Assembly: GCA_902492235.1 (NCBI GenBank)
Contig: CABUKS010000017.1
Coordinates: 1-52,456 of the forward strand
From: an uncultured Collinsella sp.
GTDB taxonomy: Bacteria; Actinomycetota; Coriobacteriia; Coriobacteriales; Coriobacteriaceae
Reading direction: 5' to 3'
Length of the DNA: 52,456 bases
A program made the position numbers and the translations under genes. Below are positions 1 to 9,787 of this stretch, piece after piece; position 1 is the stretch's first letter, and every line of letters starts with the position of its first letter. A model generated the notes under the pieces. That model saw only the letters and a list, made by a program, of their open reading frames with translations. It ran no database searches and was not told the origin of the DNA.

Positions 1-90
1 AGCGGGGGCTCCTATCTTTTTAGTGCCCTCGGATTGGGTCATAGTGTCTGTCGGTACCATAACATCGGCGTTGCCTTGGCTGTTGGCACG

Positions 91-119
91 TAGTCATTGG
101 GGACGTTCTTAAATGACTA
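91..119. repeat. GGGAC-core hairpin repeat (family A), copy 1
   Basis: TAGTCATT (91-98) and AATGACTA (112-119) form a perfect 8-bp stem around GGGGACGTTCTTA. Nearly the same 28 nt recurs in opposite orientation at 33241-33268 (27 of 28 identical), and its first 18 nt recur at 5747-5764, so this is a dispersed intergenic repeat. I see no gene in bases 1-90. Confidence 0.7.
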
Positions 120-171
120 TGACCCCTTTGCATCAGTTTCTGTCGAGTCGGTGCTTCTTGCGGGTTGCCCG

Positions 172-177
172 TATAAT
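172..177 (+). promoter_or_regulatory. -10 box for tgt
   Basis: A perfect TATAAT lies 37 nt upstream of the tgt start codon. No convincing -35 box is visible at 16-18 nt spacing, so the promoter may be weak or activator dependent. Confidence 0.5.
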
Positions 178-214
178 GGTTTGCGTATGAACCGCAACCA
201 AGGAGTTCCAGTTT

Positions 215-1354
<1,140 letters not shown>

Positions 1355-1503
1355 GGGCGGCGCGGGCGCTTGCAGAGCGCGGGCAACGGCAAGGGGCGAG
1401 CGCCGGCCGGTCATCACGTTCGCTAATACCGTGTGCACGACCGCTGACCGATAGCTTGCAAGCACTTGATACATCGTGGGTACCATACCGAATAGTTGAT
1501 GTT

Positions 1504-1551
1504 CGGGCGGGTGTTTGGCGCATGGCGTCGACCCCGCCCGTTTTTCTTTTT
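1504..1551 (+). terminator. Terminator ahead of the LOG gene
   Basis: CGGGCGGG (1504-1511) pairs with CCCGCCCG (1533-1540), followed by a T-rich run to 1551. It ends only 16 nt before the next start codon, so it either terminates tgt or acts as an attenuator in the leader of the LOG-family gene. Confidence 0.75.
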
Positions 1552-1567
1552 CTCGATAGGAGCACCC

Positions 1568-2326
1568 ATGATTAAGAACGAGAACGTCGAGGGCGAGCCT
1601 GCCTACGACGAGACGTACCGCCGCGGTCCCGTGGTCATGCGCGGCCCCATGATTCCTAAGGACAACACCTACGCCAACCTGCTGGCGCCCGAGGAGTCGA
1701 CCGACTGGCTGCATGCCGATCCGTGGCGCGTACTGCGCATCCAGGCCGAGTTTGTCGATGGCTTTGGCGCACTTGCCGAGTTAGGGCCTGCGGTGACCAT
1801 CTTCGGTAGTGCCCGCACGCCCAAGACGGACCCGGCCTACAAGGCGGCGCGCACGGTCGGCCGTAAGATTGCCCAGCGCGGCGTGGCGGTTATCACCGGT
1901 GGCGGCCCCGGCATCATGGAAGCGGCCAACAAGGGAGCGGCGAGCGTCAACGGCAAGTCAGTTGGTTTGGGCATTGAGCTGCCGCACGAGCAGGGACTCA
2001 ACAAATACGTGAACCTCGGCATGGACTTCCGTTACTTCTTTGTGCGCAAGACCATGTTCGTCAAATACAGCTCGGGCGCCATCGTGTTTCCCGGAGGTTT
2101 TGGCACGCTCGACGAGATGTTCGAGGTGCTCACGCTGGTGCAGACGCACAAGGTCAAGCGCATGCCGCTTGTGCTGGTGGGTACCGAGTACTGGCAGGGC
2201 CTATTCGACTGGCTTAACGGTCCGGTGATGGACACCGGTATGATCAGCCCGCTCGATCCGGAGCTGGTGCACATCACCGACGACCTTAACGAGGCCGTCG
2301 ACATTGCGCTCAGCGGGTTGATGTGA
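1568..2326 (+). CDS. LOG family (TIGR00730-type) protein
   Basis: This is a Rossmann-fold protein of the LOG family, whose characterised members are cytokinin riboside 5'-monophosphate phosphoribohydrolases and related nucleotide-5'-monophosphate hydrolases. The diagnostic motifs are GGGPGIMEA at residues 111-119 and PGGFGTLDE at 175-183. At 252 aa it carries a roughly 60-residue N-terminal extension compared with the small LOG proteins, as in the longer bacterial subgroup. A start at 1568 follows AGGAG; an upstream start at 1496 would read through the terminator and is unlikely. The terminator placed just before the ribosome binding site suggests either its own promoter near 1466 (TTGATA) or attenuation. 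Confidence 0.88.
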   Translation: MIKNENVEGEPAYDETYRRGPVVMRGPMIPKDNTYANLLAPEESTDWLHADPWRVLRIQAEFVDGFGALAELGPAVTIFGSARTPKTDPAYKAARTVGRKIAQRGVAVITGGGPGIMEAANKGAASVNGKSVGLGIELPHEQGLNKYVNLGMDFRYFFVRKTMFVKYSSGAIVFPGGFGTLDEMFEVLTLVQTHKVKRMPLVLVGTEYWQGLFDWLNGPVMDTGMISPLDPELVHITDDLNEAVDIALSGLM

Positions 2327-2336
2327 GTAGCTAAAA

Positions 2337-2398
2337 TGGGACGGGGCTAAAAAGACTGGTCTGAAACGTTTGATACCAGTCTTTTTAGCCCCGTCCCA
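2337..2398. terminator. 24-bp perfect inverted repeat, bidirectional terminator
   Basis: Bases 2337-2360 and 2375-2398 are a perfect 24-bp inverted repeat with a 14-nt loop, lying between the convergent LOG and DegV genes. The outer arm begins TGGGACGGGGCTAAAAA, so the plus strand carries a T-run inside the right arm. The TGGGACGGGG core recurs at 31111 and 42301. Confidence 0.75.
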
Positions 2399-2415
2399 AA
2401 TGAACTGCTTCTAGG

Positions 2416-2478
2416 TTGCGGTGGAATAGGGATTGATTGGCGGCTGATAAGCCAAAAACGGTCCCTATTTCACCGCAA
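2416..2478. terminator. Second inverted repeat between convergent genes
   Basis: TTGCGGTGGAATAGGGA (2416-2432) pairs with TCCCTATTTCACCGCAA (2462-2478) with a single mismatch over 17 bp. It ends 16 nt from the DegV stop codon and is probably that gene's terminator. Confidence 0.5.
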
Positions 2479-2493
2479 GTGGTAAAGGTGCCC

Positions 2494-3354
2494 CTAGTGG
2501 ATGGACTGGTAGCGGGGGCAGTAGCTGATGGCGATGGCATCGACGCCTACATGGGTGGCGATGGTGCAGCCGATGGGGCCGGTGCCGGCGTCTACGTAGT
2601 TCTGGCCTGCGAGCGCTTGGTTGACGAGATCCTGCTCCTCGGCGGCGCCGGTCGTGAGCACGCGCACGCTGGAGCCCGGATGCTCGGTCAAAAATGCGAG
2701 GCAATCGGCCATGGTGTTGGCAACGATGCGCTTGGCGCCGCGGCCCTTTTTGATGGCCTTGATCTCGCCCGATTTCCACTCCGGCGAAACGGCCAGGCGA
2801 ATGTTGAGCATCTGCGTGAGCTGGCCGGCGAGCTTGGGCGCGCGGCCGTTCTTAACGAGGTTCTCGAGCGTGCGGGGAATCAGCAGCAGGTGGGCGTCGG
2901 GCAGCGTCGCGCGGATCTGCGCCTCGGTCTCGTCCAGGCTGCGACCGTCCTCGCGCATGGCCAGTGCGTACTCCACCAGCAGGCCCTCGGCGCCCGAGCC
3001 GGTGCGCGAGTCGATGCAGCGCACGTCGAGCTCGTGTGTTTCGGCCGTCAGGTTGGCGTTGGCATAGCAGGCGGACCACTCGCTGCACAGCGAGATAAAG
3101 ATGGCGCTGTCGTGGCCGTCGGCGAGCACGCGGTCAAAGAGCGCCTTGAACTCGCCGGCGCTCGGCTGCGAGGTGTGCGGCAGTTGCTCGGAGCCGGCCA
3201 TGCGCGCGACGTACTCCTGGGCGGTAATCTGCACCTGGTCGAGCAGGTCCTCGCCCTCGATAATCACATGCAGCGGAATCACGTAAATGCCGAGCTCTTG
3301 GGCGCGGGCGGGGGAGATGTCCGACGTGGAGTCGGTTATGATGGCAAAAGACAT
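2494..3354 (-). CDS. DegV family fatty-acid-binding protein
   Basis: DegV proteins bind a fatty acid; the FakB members present it to the kinase FakA for phosphorylation and phospholipid synthesis. The 286-aa product opens with the family signature FAIITDSTSDIS and contains the second-domain motifs RTGSGAEGLL and NIRLAVSP and a C-terminal GPIGCTIATHVG. A start at 3354 follows AAAGG at good spacing; longer upstream frames lack support. It is convergent with the LOG gene and divergent from the HAD phosphatase. A paralogue lies at 36766-37620, and no FakA is in the window, so the partner must be elsewhere. Confidence 0.9.
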   Translation of the reverse strand: MSFAIITDSTSDISPARAQELGIYVIPLHVIIEGEDLLDQVQITAQEYVARMAGSEQLPHTSQPSAGEFKALFDRVLADGHDSAIFISLCSEWSACYANANLTAETHELDVRCIDSRTGSGAEGLLVEYALAMREDGRSLDETEAQIRATLPDAHLLLIPRTLENLVKNGRAPKLAGQLTQMLNIRLAVSPEWKSGEIKAIKKGRGAKRIVANTMADCLAFLTEHPGSSVRVLTTGAAEEQDLVNQALAGQNYVDAGTGPIGCTIATHVGVDAIAISYCPRYQSIH

Positions 3355-3510
3355 AATTGCACCTTTCGTTGGGGCGCTTGCGCGCCGCCTTCTGAGAGCA
3401 AAGTGCGACAAGTATAGTAGAGTCACTCCACATTACTAGGTTCAATTGTTGAATAGTCAACAGTTTGAAGTGTCAGTGTGGAAATCATCAACTGGGGAAG
3501 AGGGGTGCCG

Positions 3511-4173
3511 ATGGCGGCATTACAGCTATGCGAGCGGCCGGTCGTGCTGTTTGATTTCGATGGCACGGTGGCAGATACGGGTCGGGCGGTGATGACCTCG
3601 ACGCGCAAGACGCTTGCCGCGCGCGGGTTTTCGGAGGCGCAGATGGGTGACCTGCGTCGCATGATCGGGCCTCCGCTGTGGAAGAGTTTTCACGACTTTT
3701 ATGGCTTCTCCCGCGAGGAGTCGCTTGTGGTGGCCGACGAGTACCGCGCCTTTTTTGACGAGCTGGGACCGGAGGAGTATCCCGTGTTCGACGGGATCCC
3801 CGAGCTGCTGGATGGGTTGGTCGCCCAGGGCAAGCGCTTGGCCGTGGCGACGTCGCGCATGGAGGCGAAGTGTATCGACATGGTGCATGAGCTGGGTCTT
3901 TCTCAGTTTGAGGCGGTGGCTGGCATGAATCCGCTGCAGGGGCGCGAGACCAAGGCCGATTCGGTCCGCGATGCCCTGGCAGAGCTCGGTATGACGGCGT
4001 GCGATGCCGTGATGATCGGCGATCGCTTCAACGATGTGGAGGGCGCGCACGCAATGGGCGTACCGTGCATCGGTATCTATTCGGGCGCGGCGGCGCCGGG
4101 CGAGCACGAGGCGGCGGGTGCCGATGCAGTGGTGCACTCGGTGGCCGAGCTTGCTAAACTTTTCGCTATATAA
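3511..4173 (+). CDS. HAD-superfamily hydrolase, phosphoglycolate phosphatase-like
   Basis: The 220-aa product has the HAD motif I DFDGTVADT with nucleophile Asp 15 and general acid Asp 17, a cap domain after it, motif II in VATSR, a Lys in TKAD and motif IV GDRFNDVEGA. The layout matches the Gph/PpaX type subfamily with a helical C1 cap; the substrate cannot be read from sequence. I chose the ATG at 3511, preceded by GAGGGG; an in-frame start at 3478 would add 11 residues before the conserved core. The next gene follows after 54 nt on the same strand, so the two may be co-transcribed. Confidence 0.85.
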   Translation: MAALQLCERPVVLFDFDGTVADTGRAVMTSTRKTLAARGFSEAQMGDLRRMIGPPLWKSFHDFYGFSREESLVVADEYRAFFDELGPEEYPVFDGIPELLDGLVAQGKRLAVATSRMEAKCIDMVHELGLSQFEAVAGMNPLQGRETKADSVRDALAELGMTACDAVMIGDRFNDVEGAHAMGVPCIGIYSGAAAPGEHEAAGADAVVHSVAELAKLFAI

Positions 4174-4227
4174 GTACTTGATGTGAGGGGCGGGCGTACC
4201 CGTCGCTCATTGGTAAGGAGGCAGTCC

Positions 4228-5664
4228 ATGAATCAGGTGGAGCAGAGCGTCGCTGAGTATGTCGACGAGGTCTGGGAGGATGTCGTCGCCGATATCGAGC
4301 AGCTGGTGAGTTATCCGTCCGTAGCCGTTGCTGCCGATGCGGAGCCTAGCGCGCCGTTTGGCCGCCCGGTTCGTGATGCGCTCGATTGCGCGCTCGGCAT
4401 TGCGCAAAAGCTCGGCTACCAGACGAGCGACGACGAGGGCTTTGTGGGCATTGCCGATATCCCGGGTCGCGGCGACAAGCAGCTCGCGACCATCTGCCAC
4501 GTGGACGTGGTGCCCGCCGGCCCCGGCTGGAACACCGACCCGTTTGCGATGGAGCGTCGCGAGGGCTGGCTGCTCGGCCGCGGCGTGATCGACGACAAGG
4601 GCCCGGCGGTGCTGTCGCTCTACGCTGGCGCTTATCTGCTCAAACACGGCATTGTGCCGCGCTATACCTTCCGCGCGTTGCTGGGCTGCGATGAGGAAGT
4701 GGGCATGTCCGACGTTCACCATTATCTGGAGAACCACGCGAACCCCGACTTTCTGTTTACGCCCGATGCCGAGTTCCCGGTCTGCAATGCCGAGAAGGGC
4801 CAGTTTGGAGCGACGTTTGTTAGCTCCAAGATCGACGGCGGGCGCATCGTGTCGTGGAGCGGCGCCGAGGCGAGCAATGCCATTCCGTCGCAGTCCATCT
4901 GCGAGCTCGCGATTGCCGCTGATGAGCTGCCGGCGCCGGTCGAGAACGCCGACCGCCTGGAGATCACGACGCTCGATAACGGGCATGCGCAGATTTTTGC
5001 CCACGGCATTGGCGGTCATGCCTCGATGCCCGAGGGAACAATCAACGCCGTCGGCCTGATCGTGGCGTATCTGCGCGAGGCCGAGGACGCGTTTGGTGCA
5101 CGCGACGAGCGCCTGCTGACGCCTGCCGAGCACGAGTTCGTCAAGTTTTTGGCCTTTGTGCATGCGGACGCCTATGGCCGCGGCCTGGGTATCGATGCGA
5201 CGAGCCCGGCGTTTGGCCCGCTCACCTGCAATCCCGGCGTCATCCGTGTGGTGGATGGCCACATCGAACAGGTCATCGACGTGCGCTTCCCCGATAGCAC
5301 GAGTGCCGATACCATCCGCGAGCAGCTCGACCCGCTCGTGGGCCGTTTTGGCGTGACGTGCCAGCTGGGTCGCGCGAAGGTGCCGTTCTCGGTGTCTGCC
5401 GACGATCCGGCCGTGAAGGCGCTTATTGATACCTATAACGAGTTTACGGGCAAGCATGCTGAGCCCTTTGCCATGGGCGGCGGCACGTACGCGCGCAACT
5501 TTGCCCGCGCCGTATCGTTTGGCCCCGAAGAGACCGGCCTTGAGCTGCCCGCATGGGGCGGCCAGATGCACGGCCCCAACGAGTGCGCCAATGAGGAACA
5601 GCTCAAGCAGGCGCTCAAGATTTATATCGTGGCCATCCTGCGCCTCAACGAACTTGAGCTGTAG
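4228..5664 (+). CDS. M20 family dipeptidase (PepV/Sapep-like)
   Basis: This is a di-zinc metallopeptidase. At 478 aa it fits the PepV/Sapep group that splits dipeptides and beta-Ala-Xaa in the cytosol. Metal-site motifs are HVDVVPAG (His 91, Asp 93), GVIDDKGP (Asp 122), the catalytic CDEEVGM (Glu 156-157), TPDAEFP (Asp 180) and a late GQMHGPNE supplying the last His. The lid domain between about 190 and 390 is full length. The ATG at 4228 follows TAAGGAGG. A rho-independent terminator at 5705-5732 ends the unit. It may recycle peptides taken up during amino-acid fermentation, which is inference. Confidence 0.9.
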   Translation: MNQVEQSVAEYVDEVWEDVVADIEQLVSYPSVAVAADAEPSAPFGRPVRDALDCALGIAQKLGYQTSDDEGFVGIADIPGRGDKQLATICHVDVVPAGPGWNTDPFAMERREGWLLGRGVIDDKGPAVLSLYAGAYLLKHGIVPRYTFRALLGCDEEVGMSDVHHYLENHANPDFLFTPDAEFPVCNAEKGQFGATFVSSKIDGGRIVSWSGAEASNAIPSQSICELAIAADELPAPVENADRLEITTLDNGHAQIFAHGIGGHASMPEGTINAVGLIVAYLREAEDAFGARDERLLTPAEHEFVKFLAFVHADAYGRGLGIDATSPAFGPLTCNPGVIRVVDGHIEQVIDVRFPDSTSADTIREQLDPLVGRFGVTCQLGRAKVPFSVSADDPAVKALIDTYNEFTGKHAEPFAMGGGTYARNFARAVSFGPEETGLELPAWGGQMHGPNECANEEQLKQALKIYIVAILRLNELEL

Positions 5665-5704
5665 GGCTTCCCCTATATCCTGCTTGGATGCAAACTTGCA
5701 TTAC

Positions 5705-5733
5705 GAGCCCGGTGCTTCGGCCCGGGCTTTTTC
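5705..5733 (+). terminator. Terminator after the M20 dipeptidase gene
   Basis: AGCCCGG (5706-5712) pairs with CCGGGCT (5722-5728), followed by TTTTT. Confidence 0.85.
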
Positions 5734-5746
5734 TGTTGCGGTGGGG

Positions 5747-5764
5747 TAGTCATTGGGGACGTTC
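5747..5764. repeat. GGGAC-core repeat, family A half copy
   Basis: These 18 nt are identical to bases 91-108, but the complementary half of the hairpin is missing. It lies between the dipeptidase terminator and pstS. Downstream, 5834-5869 holds a weak dyad (GCGGT/ACCGC enclosing GGGT/ACCC) in the probable pst leader; I could not identify a PHO box with confidence. Confidence 0.6.
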
Positions 5765-5961
5765 CTTTGGTGTAAAAGGTGCGCCATGTTCGGCGCTGGA
5801 TTGTTATCCGTTTGTAAAGGCTGGGTAGAGCTTGCGGTAAGGGTCTATCAAATACCCGTAAGAAACCGCAGTTGGCGCGGGCGCTGCCCGATCGGGGCCG
5901 TATCTTTCCTAACAGCAAAGCGGGCAGGGTGCCCGCGAGTCGCATGTATGAAAGGAAGATC

Positions 5962-6903
5962 ATGCTCGATCAGGCTTATTCTCGTCGTCAGTTCCTCGGC
6001 CTCGCTGGTGGTCTCGCCAGCATCGTCGGCCTCGGTCTCGTTGGTTGTGGCGGCTCCGGCGCATCCGACGCCGCCGACAAGGGCAGCGCCGCTGCCGCTG
6101 CCGAGTCCGTCTCCGGCGAGGTGACCTACGACGGTGCCTCCTCGTTCCAGGCTCTCGTCGAGGCTGCTGCCGAGAAGTTCATGGATGCCAACCCCGACGT
6201 CTCCATCTCCGGCTCGGGCAACGGTTCGGGCAAGGGTCTGACCGCTGTCGCCGCTGGCACCGTCACCATCGGTAACTCCGACGTCTTCGCCGAGACCAAG
6301 CTCGAGGCCGACCAGGTCAAGAACCTCGTCGATCACGAGGTCGCCGTCGTGGGCATGGGTCCCGTCGTCTCCAAGAACGTGACGGTCGACGACCTGTCCC
6401 TCGAGCAGCTCAAGGGTATCTTCTCCGGCCAGATCACCAACTGGAAGGAGGTCGGCGGCGGCGACGCCACCATCGTCGTCCTCAACCGCAAGGCCGGCTC
6501 CGGCACCCGCACCACCTTCGAGGCCGCCGTCTTTGGCGACGAGGCCGTCGACTTTAAGGGCGACGCCGAGCTCGACAAGTCCGGCGACGTCCAGACTCAG
6601 ATGGGCAGTACCGACAACGCCATCTCCTACCTCGATTTCTCGCACTTTGATGACTCCAAGTTCAACGCCATCAAGGTCGAGGGCGTCGAGCCCAAGAGCA
6701 AGAACGTCACCGATGACTCCTTCAAGATCTGGGCGACCGAGCACATGTACTGTGCAAAGGACGCCGACGGGGCCACCAAGGCCTTCCTGGAGTTCATGCT
6801 CTCCGGCGACGTCCAGGGCAAGCTCGTCGAGGAGCAGGGCTTTATCCCCGTCTCTGCCATGAAGGTCGTCAAGGACGCCAGCGGCAAGGTCTCCGCTAAA
6901 TAA
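5962..6903 (+). CDS. pstS: Phosphate ABC transporter substrate-binding lipoprotein
   Basis: PstS captures phosphate outside the membrane and delivers it to PstCAB. The 313-aa precursor starts with a signal combining a twin-arginine-like SRRQFLG (residues 7-13) and a lipobox LVGC (Cys 29), so it is probably a lipid-anchored protein, possibly Tat-exported. The mature part has the phosphate-loop motifs SGSGNGSGKG, IGNSDVFAE and RKAGSGTRTTFE, typical of PstS. The ATG at 5962 follows AAAGGAAG; an in-frame upstream extension lacks a signal peptide at its own N terminus and was discarded. pstC follows after 24 nt. Expression is presumably phosphate controlled, but no phoB/phoR gene is in the window. 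Confidence 0.95.
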   Translation: MLDQAYSRRQFLGLAGGLASIVGLGLVGCGGSGASDAADKGSAAAAAESVSGEVTYDGASSFQALVEAAAEKFMDANPDVSISGSGNGSGKGLTAVAAGTVTIGNSDVFAETKLEADQVKNLVDHEVAVVGMGPVVSKNVTVDDLSLEQLKGIFSGQITNWKEVGGGDATIVVLNRKAGSGTRTTFEAAVFGDEAVDFKGDAELDKSGDVQTQMGSTDNAISYLDFSHFDDSKFNAIKVEGVEPKSKNVTDDSFKIWATEHMYCAKDADGATKAFLEFMLSGDVQGKLVEEQGFIPVSAMKVVKDASGKVSAK

Positions 6904-6927
6904 GTAATCGCCCCGGAAAGGTTTGCA

Positions 6928-7836
6928 ATGGCAAAACAGCTGCCAAAGCGCGACCTTGAGAACGTGGGCCTGGGCGTCACGGGCGCGTGCGTAGCGCTCG
7001 TGACGCTTGTCGTTGCCGCGCTCATCTTTATGGTCGCCCAAAAGGGCCTCTCGGCTTTTCTCAGGGACGGCGTTTCGGTTGTCGAGTTCTTCACCGGCAC
7101 CAAGTGGGACCTGGCCAACACAGCCGAAAACGGCCTGCCCTATACCGGCGCCCTGCCCCTGATCGTCACCTCGTTTGCGGTCATGGTGCTCTCCACGCTC
7201 ATCGCGCTGCCCATCGCCATCGGCTCTGCCATCTTTGCGGTCGAGATCCAACCCAAATTTGGCTCCAAGGTCTTTCAGCCGCTTATTGAGCTTTTGACCG
7301 GCATTCCCTCGGTCGTCTTTGGCCTGATCGGCTTTCACGTGGTCGTCGGTCTTATGAAGAGCGTTTTCCACGTGAGCACGGGCCTGGGCATCTTGCCCGG
7401 CGCCATCGTGCTGGCCGTCATGATCCTGCCGACCATGACCACGCTTTCGGTCGATGGCCTGCGCGCTGTGCCCGACAGCTACCGTCAGGGCTCGCTCGCG
7501 CTGGGCTACACCCGCTGGCAGACCATCTGGCACGTGGTGCTCAAGTCCGCCATGTCGTCGCTCATGACTGCGGTCATCCTTGGCATGACGCGTGCCTTTG
7601 GCGAGACGCTCGCCGTGCGCATGGTCATCGGCGGTATCGAGGCCATGCCGACGTCGCTGCTGTCGCCGGCGTCCACCATCACCACCACGCTCACCACGTC
7701 CATGGCGGTCTACGCCGAGGGCTCGGCCCAGGACGACGTCCTGTGGGCACTCGGTCTGCTGCTGATGGGCATGAGCCTCATCTTCATCCTGATCATCCAT
7801 CTCATTGGCCGCAAGGGGGCGAAGGCTCGTGGCTAG
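6928..7836 (+). CDS. pstC: Phosphate ABC transporter permease PstC
   Basis: This is the membrane permease partner of PstA. The 302-aa protein has six predicted membrane spans and the EAA-type cytoplasmic loop around GLRAVPDSYRQGSLALGYTR that docks on PstB, followed by TRAFGETLAVRMVIG. It opens with a short cytoplasmic stretch KQLPKRDLENVG. The start follows GGAAAGG, and the 3' end overlaps the pstA start by 8 nt, indicating translational coupling. Confidence 0.95.
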   Translation: MAKQLPKRDLENVGLGVTGACVALVTLVVAALIFMVAQKGLSAFLRDGVSVVEFFTGTKWDLANTAENGLPYTGALPLIVTSFAVMVLSTLIALPIAIGSAIFAVEIQPKFGSKVFQPLIELLTGIPSVVFGLIGFHVVVGLMKSVFHVSTGLGILPGAIVLAVMILPTMTTLSVDGLRAVPDSYRQGSLALGYTRWQTIWHVVLKSAMSSLMTAVILGMTRAFGETLAVRMVIGGIEAMPTSLLSPASTITTTLTTSMAVYAEGSAQDDVLWALGLLLMGMSLIFILIIHLIGRKGAKARG

Positions 7837-8751
7837 CACGCGCATCCACATCGACGAGGCGAGGCTCGGGCGTGTCCAAAAACAGGATCGCATCGCCACG
7901 GGCGTGCTGACGGCGATCGTCGCCATCGTCATGCTCATCGTCATCTCCATGGTGGCCTATATCCTGTTCGAGGGCATCTCGACGCTGTTCCAGCCGGGCT
8001 TTCTCACAGAGCCGTCGCGCGCCAACGGAACGCAGGGCGGCGTGCTCTACCAGCTGTTCGACTCGTTCTACCTGCTGCTGATCACTCTGATCATCTCGGT
8101 GCCCATCAGCCTAGGCGGAGCGGTCTTCCTGGTTGAGTACGCGCCGAACGGCCCTATCCGCGACATCGCCTCTACCGCCATCGAGACGCTGTCCTCGCTG
8201 CCTTCCATCGTCGTCGGCATGTTCGGCTTTCTGGTGTTCTCGGTGCAGCTGGGCTGGAAGTACTCCATCATCTCCGGCGCTGTCGCGCTCACCATGTTCA
8301 ATATCCCCATCCTGGTGCGCGTGATCCAACAGGCGCTCGAGGACGTGCCACAGGCCCAGCGCGATGCATGCCTGGCCATGGGCCTCACCCGCTGGGAGGC
8401 CACGCTGCACATCCTGATTCCCGAGGCCATGCCCGCCATCGTGACCGGCATCGTGCTTTCGGCCGGCCGTGTGTTTGGCGAGGCCGCAGCACTGCTCTTT
8501 ACCTCGGGCATGAGCTCGCCGGTTCGCCTGAACTTCTTGAGCTTTAACCTGTCGAGCCCCACCTGCGCTTGGAACGTGTTCCGCCCCGGTGAGTCGCTCG
8601 CTGTGCACATCTACAAGATTTACGGCGAGGGCAGCCCCGAGGCTCAGCAGATCGTCTGGGGCACCGCGGCACTGCTGATGATCTGCGTGCTGCTGTTTAA
8701 CGTAGTCGCCCGTATCGTGGGCAAGCAACTGGCAAGGAGGATGACGGCCGA

Positions 8752-8755
<4 letters not shown>
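7829..8755 (+). CDS. pstA: Phosphate ABC transporter permease PstA
   Basis: This is the second permease subunit, 308 aa with six predicted spans and the EAA loop ALEDVPQAQRDACLAMGLTR. I chose the GTG at 7829, which overlaps the pstC stop by 8 nt; an alternative TTG at 7805 would overlap it by 32 nt. Compared with many PstA proteins the periplasmic segment near residues 225-260, containing SPTCAWNVFRPGESLAV, is extended. Its stop overlaps the pstB start as ATGA. Confidence 0.93.
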
Positions 8756-9624
<869 letters not shown>

Positions 9625-9679
9625 TCCGGGACATGCTTGAGGCCCGCGGCGGCCACTGTTGCCGCGGGACTGATTGGAG

Positions 9680-9717
9680 AGGCGGGTCATCTCTTGCGGG
9701 AGATGGCCCGCCTTTTT
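9680..9717 (+). terminator. Terminator of the pst operon
   Basis: AGGCGGGTCATCTC (9680-9693) pairs with GAGATGGCCCGCCT (9700-9713) with one G-U pair, then T5. Confidence 0.92.
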
Positions 9718-9787
9718 GTGTCGTGTGCGGCCTGCCTTTTCGCTGCTATCATGGACAACGTTGAATTTCTACGAAGGAGCAGGGCAT

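Noticed and set aside
1..90. Coding tail of an upstream gene
   Set aside because: No frame with plausible coding character and a stop near the start of the window could be supported.
5821..5872. PHO box before pstS
   Set aside because: No clear direct repeat of the known PhoB or PhoP types could be read; only a weak dyad is present.
5848..7950. A 700-residue open frame on the minus strand opposite pstS and pstC
   Set aside because: It is the shadow of high-GC codons in pst genes: composition is Gly, Asp, Arg and His rich, it has no ribosome binding site and it overlaps two certain genes.
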